A stretch of 64,000 nt of DNA from Salegentibacter sp. R32 (GTDB lineage: Bacteria; Bacteroidota; Bacteroidia; Flavobacteriales; Flavobacteriaceae), in contig NZ_RXOM01000010.1 of assembly GCF_008692195.1 (NCBI RefSeq), positions 44,361 to 108,360 on the forward strand, read 5' to 3'. Made by a program: the position numbers and the translations under genes. Shown here in pieces: positions 62,464-64,000 of the stretch. The notes under the pieces were generated by a model. It searched no databases. It worked only from the letters and a program-made list of their open reading frames with translations, and was not told the DNA's origin. Numbering within the stretch: position 1 is the stretch's first letter; each line of letters opens with the position of its first letter.

Positions 62464-63756
62464 TCATTGAATTAAAAAACTTTTCAATTCTTCATAATTT
62501 TTAACGCTGAAGCTTTTCTTTTCTTTATCAATTACTTCTTTGATTTGAAATGGAATATCAATTTTTACATCAAGCGTTTGTTCAACTGTATCTAAAAACT
62601 TTACAGGATGTGCTGTTTCCAGAAAAACACCTACGCAATCAGGAAATTCATCTTTTACTTTTTGCCAACCTAAATACCCCACAGCACCGTGAGGATCTGT
62701 GATGTAGTTAGTTTTTGTATAGATTTCTTTCATTGCTTTTTTAGTTTTGTCATCTGTAAAACTAAAAGAGGCAAAAGTTTCTTTTAAAGCTTCAGTATCA
62801 TTGCTATACAATTGCTGAATTCTTATAAAATTACTGGGATCACCAACATCCATCGCATTAGAAATGGTCGCTGTTGAAGGTTTCGCTGAATAGGTTCCAG
62901 TTTTTAAAAACTGCGGAACAGTATCGTTTACATTGGTTGCGGCGACGAAAAATTCAATCGGTAAACCCAGACTTTTAGCTAGCATTCCTGCACAAATATT
63001 CCCGAAATTTCCGCTGGGAACCGAGAAAACTAATTTTTTATTTAACGGTTTCAATTCTTTATAAGCAAAGAAATAATAGAACATTTGCGGTAACCAACGC
63101 GCAACATTTATAGAGTTAGCTGAAGTCAAATTCAACGCTTTCAAATCTTCATCTAAAAAAGCTTTTTTTACCATTGCCTGGCAGTCGTCAAACGTACCGT
63201 CAACTTCCAACGCGGTAATATTTTGACCTAAAGTAGTGAGTTGTTTTTCTTGAATTTCAGATACTTTTCCGCTTGGGTAGAGAATTATTACTTCAACGCC
63301 TTCAACACCTAAAAAACCGTGAGCTACTGCGCCTCCGGTATCACCGGAAGTAGCTACCAACACCCGAATTTTTTGATCTTTTTTATTTCTGTTGAAATAA
63401 CCTAAACAGCGCGCCATAAATCGAGCGCCAACATCTTTAAAAGCCATCGTTGGACCGTGAAAAAGTTCTAGAGAATAGGTTCGCTCATCAAGTTGAACTA
63501 ACGGAAAATCAAAGTTTAAGGTTTCTTCTACAATTTTACGTAATTCTTTCTTCGGAATTGATTCATTCACAAACTGTCGAATTACTTCATAAGCAATTTG
63601 TTCATTACTCATAAAATCAATGGTTTCCAGCATTAATTTATCTAGTGGAATCAAACTTTCCGGGAAATATAAGCCTTTATCGGGCGCAATTCCGTTCACG
63701 GTTGCTTCTTCAAAATTTACAGTTGGTGCTTTATGATTTAAACTGAAATAATTCAT
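62464..63756 (-). CDS. thrC: Threonine synthase
   Basis: The 430-residue protein is a PLP-dependent threonine synthase of the longer, E. coli type. The PLP lysine is K107 in LFHGPTMAFKDVGARF, preceded by LVQLDERTYSLE; VATSGDTGGAVAHGF is the phosphate-binding loop and VPSGNFGNICAGMLAK is the second signature. It makes threonine from O-phosphohomoserine. In related genomes thrA and thrB precede it; here a REP-like repeat cluster and a truncated transposase gene lie upstream instead, so the threonine operon appears interrupted or dispersed at this point. Confidence 0.95.
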   Translation of the reverse strand: MNYFSLNHKAPTVNFEEATVNGIAPDKGLYFPESLIPLDKLMLETIDFMSNEQIAYEVIRQFVNESIPKKELRKIVEETLNFDFPLVQLDERTYSLELFHGPTMAFKDVGARFMARCLGYFNRNKKDQKIRVLVATSGDTGGAVAHGFLGVEGVEVIILYPSGKVSEIQEKQLTTLGQNITALEVDGTFDDCQAMVKKAFLDEDLKALNLTSANSINVARWLPQMFYYFFAYKELKPLNKKLVFSVPSGNFGNICAGMLAKSLGLPIEFFVAATNVNDTVPQFLKTGTYSAKPSTATISNAMDVGDPSNFIRIQQLYSNDTEALKETFASFSFTDDKTKKAMKEIYTKTNYITDPHGAVGYLGWQKVKDEFPDCVGVFLETAHPVKFLDTVEQTLDVKIDIPFQIKEVIDKEKKSFSVKNYEELKSFLIQ

Positions 63757-63780
63757 TTTGTTTAGGTGTTTATTTTTTAT

Positions 63781-63806
63781 CGACCTGAATTCATTCAGGA
63801 TCTTAT
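63781..63806. repeat. REP-like palindrome, copy 4
   Basis: CCTGAAT-TC-ATTCAGG with the flanking CTTAT is a diverged member of the palindromes at 25848 and 34175. Confidence 0.6.
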
Positions 63807-63826
63807 AATCATTTTCTGAGTGATGT

Positions 63827-63852
63827 GATGCTGAATCAAGTTCAGCATGACG
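63827..63852. repeat. REP-like palindrome, copy 5
   Basis: ATGCTGAA and TTCAGCAT pair around TCAAG, followed by GACG as in the other copies. Confidence 0.65.
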
Positions 63853-63862
63853 AAACTTATGA

Positions 63863-63878
63863 CGTCATCCCGGACCTG
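63863..63878. repeat. Truncated REP-like palindrome, copy 6
   Basis: CGTCATCCCGGACCTG is the left half of the element; the expected right arm (CCGGGAT) is missing and the sequence passes into the transposase flank. Confidence 0.55.
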
Positions 63879-63905
63879 CCCGTATTCTAAGGTTTGTCCA
63901 AATTT

Positions 63906-64000
63906 TTATGCTGCAAATTTAAAGGTTTCCACATAGGGTGTTTGCCTTTTGGCCACAGCAAAAATTCTGCTAACAATTTTGTTTCTAATGATGTTGAGTG
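63906..64000 (-). mobile_element. Transposase gene fragment, probably IS110 family (C-terminal end; rest outside window)
   Basis: On the minus strand a frame enters from the window edge and ends at 63906. Thirty residues are visible: RNKIVSRIFAVAKRQTPYVE followed by a Phe/Ala-rich end. This resembles the C-terminus of IS110-family transposases of Bacteroidota, which usually end with a short basic helix of this type. The stop codon lies about 30 bases from a truncated REP palindrome, which would mark the element's end. The assignment rests on a short segment and needs the neighbouring sequence. Confidence 0.5.

Noticed and set aside
1..64000. CRISPR array, tRNA or rRNA genes
   Set aside because: I looked for spaced direct repeats and for cloverleaf or rRNA-like stretches in every intergenic region and saw none.

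Overview
The window is chromosomal DNA of a low-GC member of the Flavobacteriaceae (Bacteroidota). This rests on several independent signs. Many genes carry the Bacteroidota promoter -7 box TAnnTTTG, sometimes with TTG about 20 bases upstream, and Shine-Dalgarno sequences are almost absent. Two giant secreted proteins end in type IX secretion sorting domains (YPNPT). There is a surface lipoprotein signal (Cys-SDDDD), a mevalonate-pathway HMG-CoA synthase, lineage-restricted small families (DUF4834, DUF6146, DUF6787), and a gene pair that looks like capnine sulfonolipid synthesis. No tRNA, rRNA or CRISPR array was seen.

Layout. 1-11.2 kb: two tandem di-haem peroxidase genes (the first cut by the window edge), then two very large secreted phosphatases (PhoD-like and PhoX-like) that share a LamG-containing module, then a secreted leucine-rich-repeat protein. 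11.2-13.8 kb: an AT-rich accessory island on the minus strand with a HepT/MntA toxin-antitoxin pair and a three-gene overlapping unit (GHKL ATPase with a STAS-like region, stand-alone DUF4325, membrane protein) of unknown function. This is the best candidate in the window for an undescribed system. 14-20.3 kb: ybaB, oligopeptidase B, then the probable cysteate synthase and cysteate acyltransferase (capA, capB) and an outer-membrane protein. 20.3-27 kb: a DUF4834 protein, a cell-surface glycan block (YfhO, glycosyltransferase, flippase), and an Arg/Ser/Asn-rich secreted protein in a repeat-rich setting. 27-36.7 kb: uvrA, an ECF sigma factor, a 49-residue gene, a cysteine-free endonuclease III, mvaS, bcp, aroB, proline dehydrogenase.

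36.8-45.3 kb: surface lipoprotein, YihY, DJ-1/PfpI protein, then a minus-strand run acyl-CoA reductase-serC-serA-rlpA-DUF6146-DUF6787, with a ferredoxin diverging from it. 45.4-54.6 kb: ychF, a TPR hybrid histidine kinase, parE-ORF-parC, mscL, DUF3861. 54.6-63.9 kb: terC, a lipoprotein, an XRE regulator diverging from an M14 peptidase across palindromic operators, an Lrp regulator, yebC, a pterin dehydratase, a sugar-nucleotide-reductase-like gene with no normal start codon, gcvT, a methyltransferase and thrC. The right edge holds REP-like palindromes, one of them apparently broken by a transposase gene (probably IS110 family).

How genes may work together. SerA and SerC make O-phosphoserine, a substrate of CapA-type cysteate synthase, so the two loci could jointly feed outer-membrane sulfonolipids used in gliding. 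PhoD and PhoX look like a secreted phosphate-scavenging pair. UvrA and Nth cover DNA repair, and ParC/ParE cover chromosome decatenation. Functions are inferred by reading the sequences; no database search was possible.
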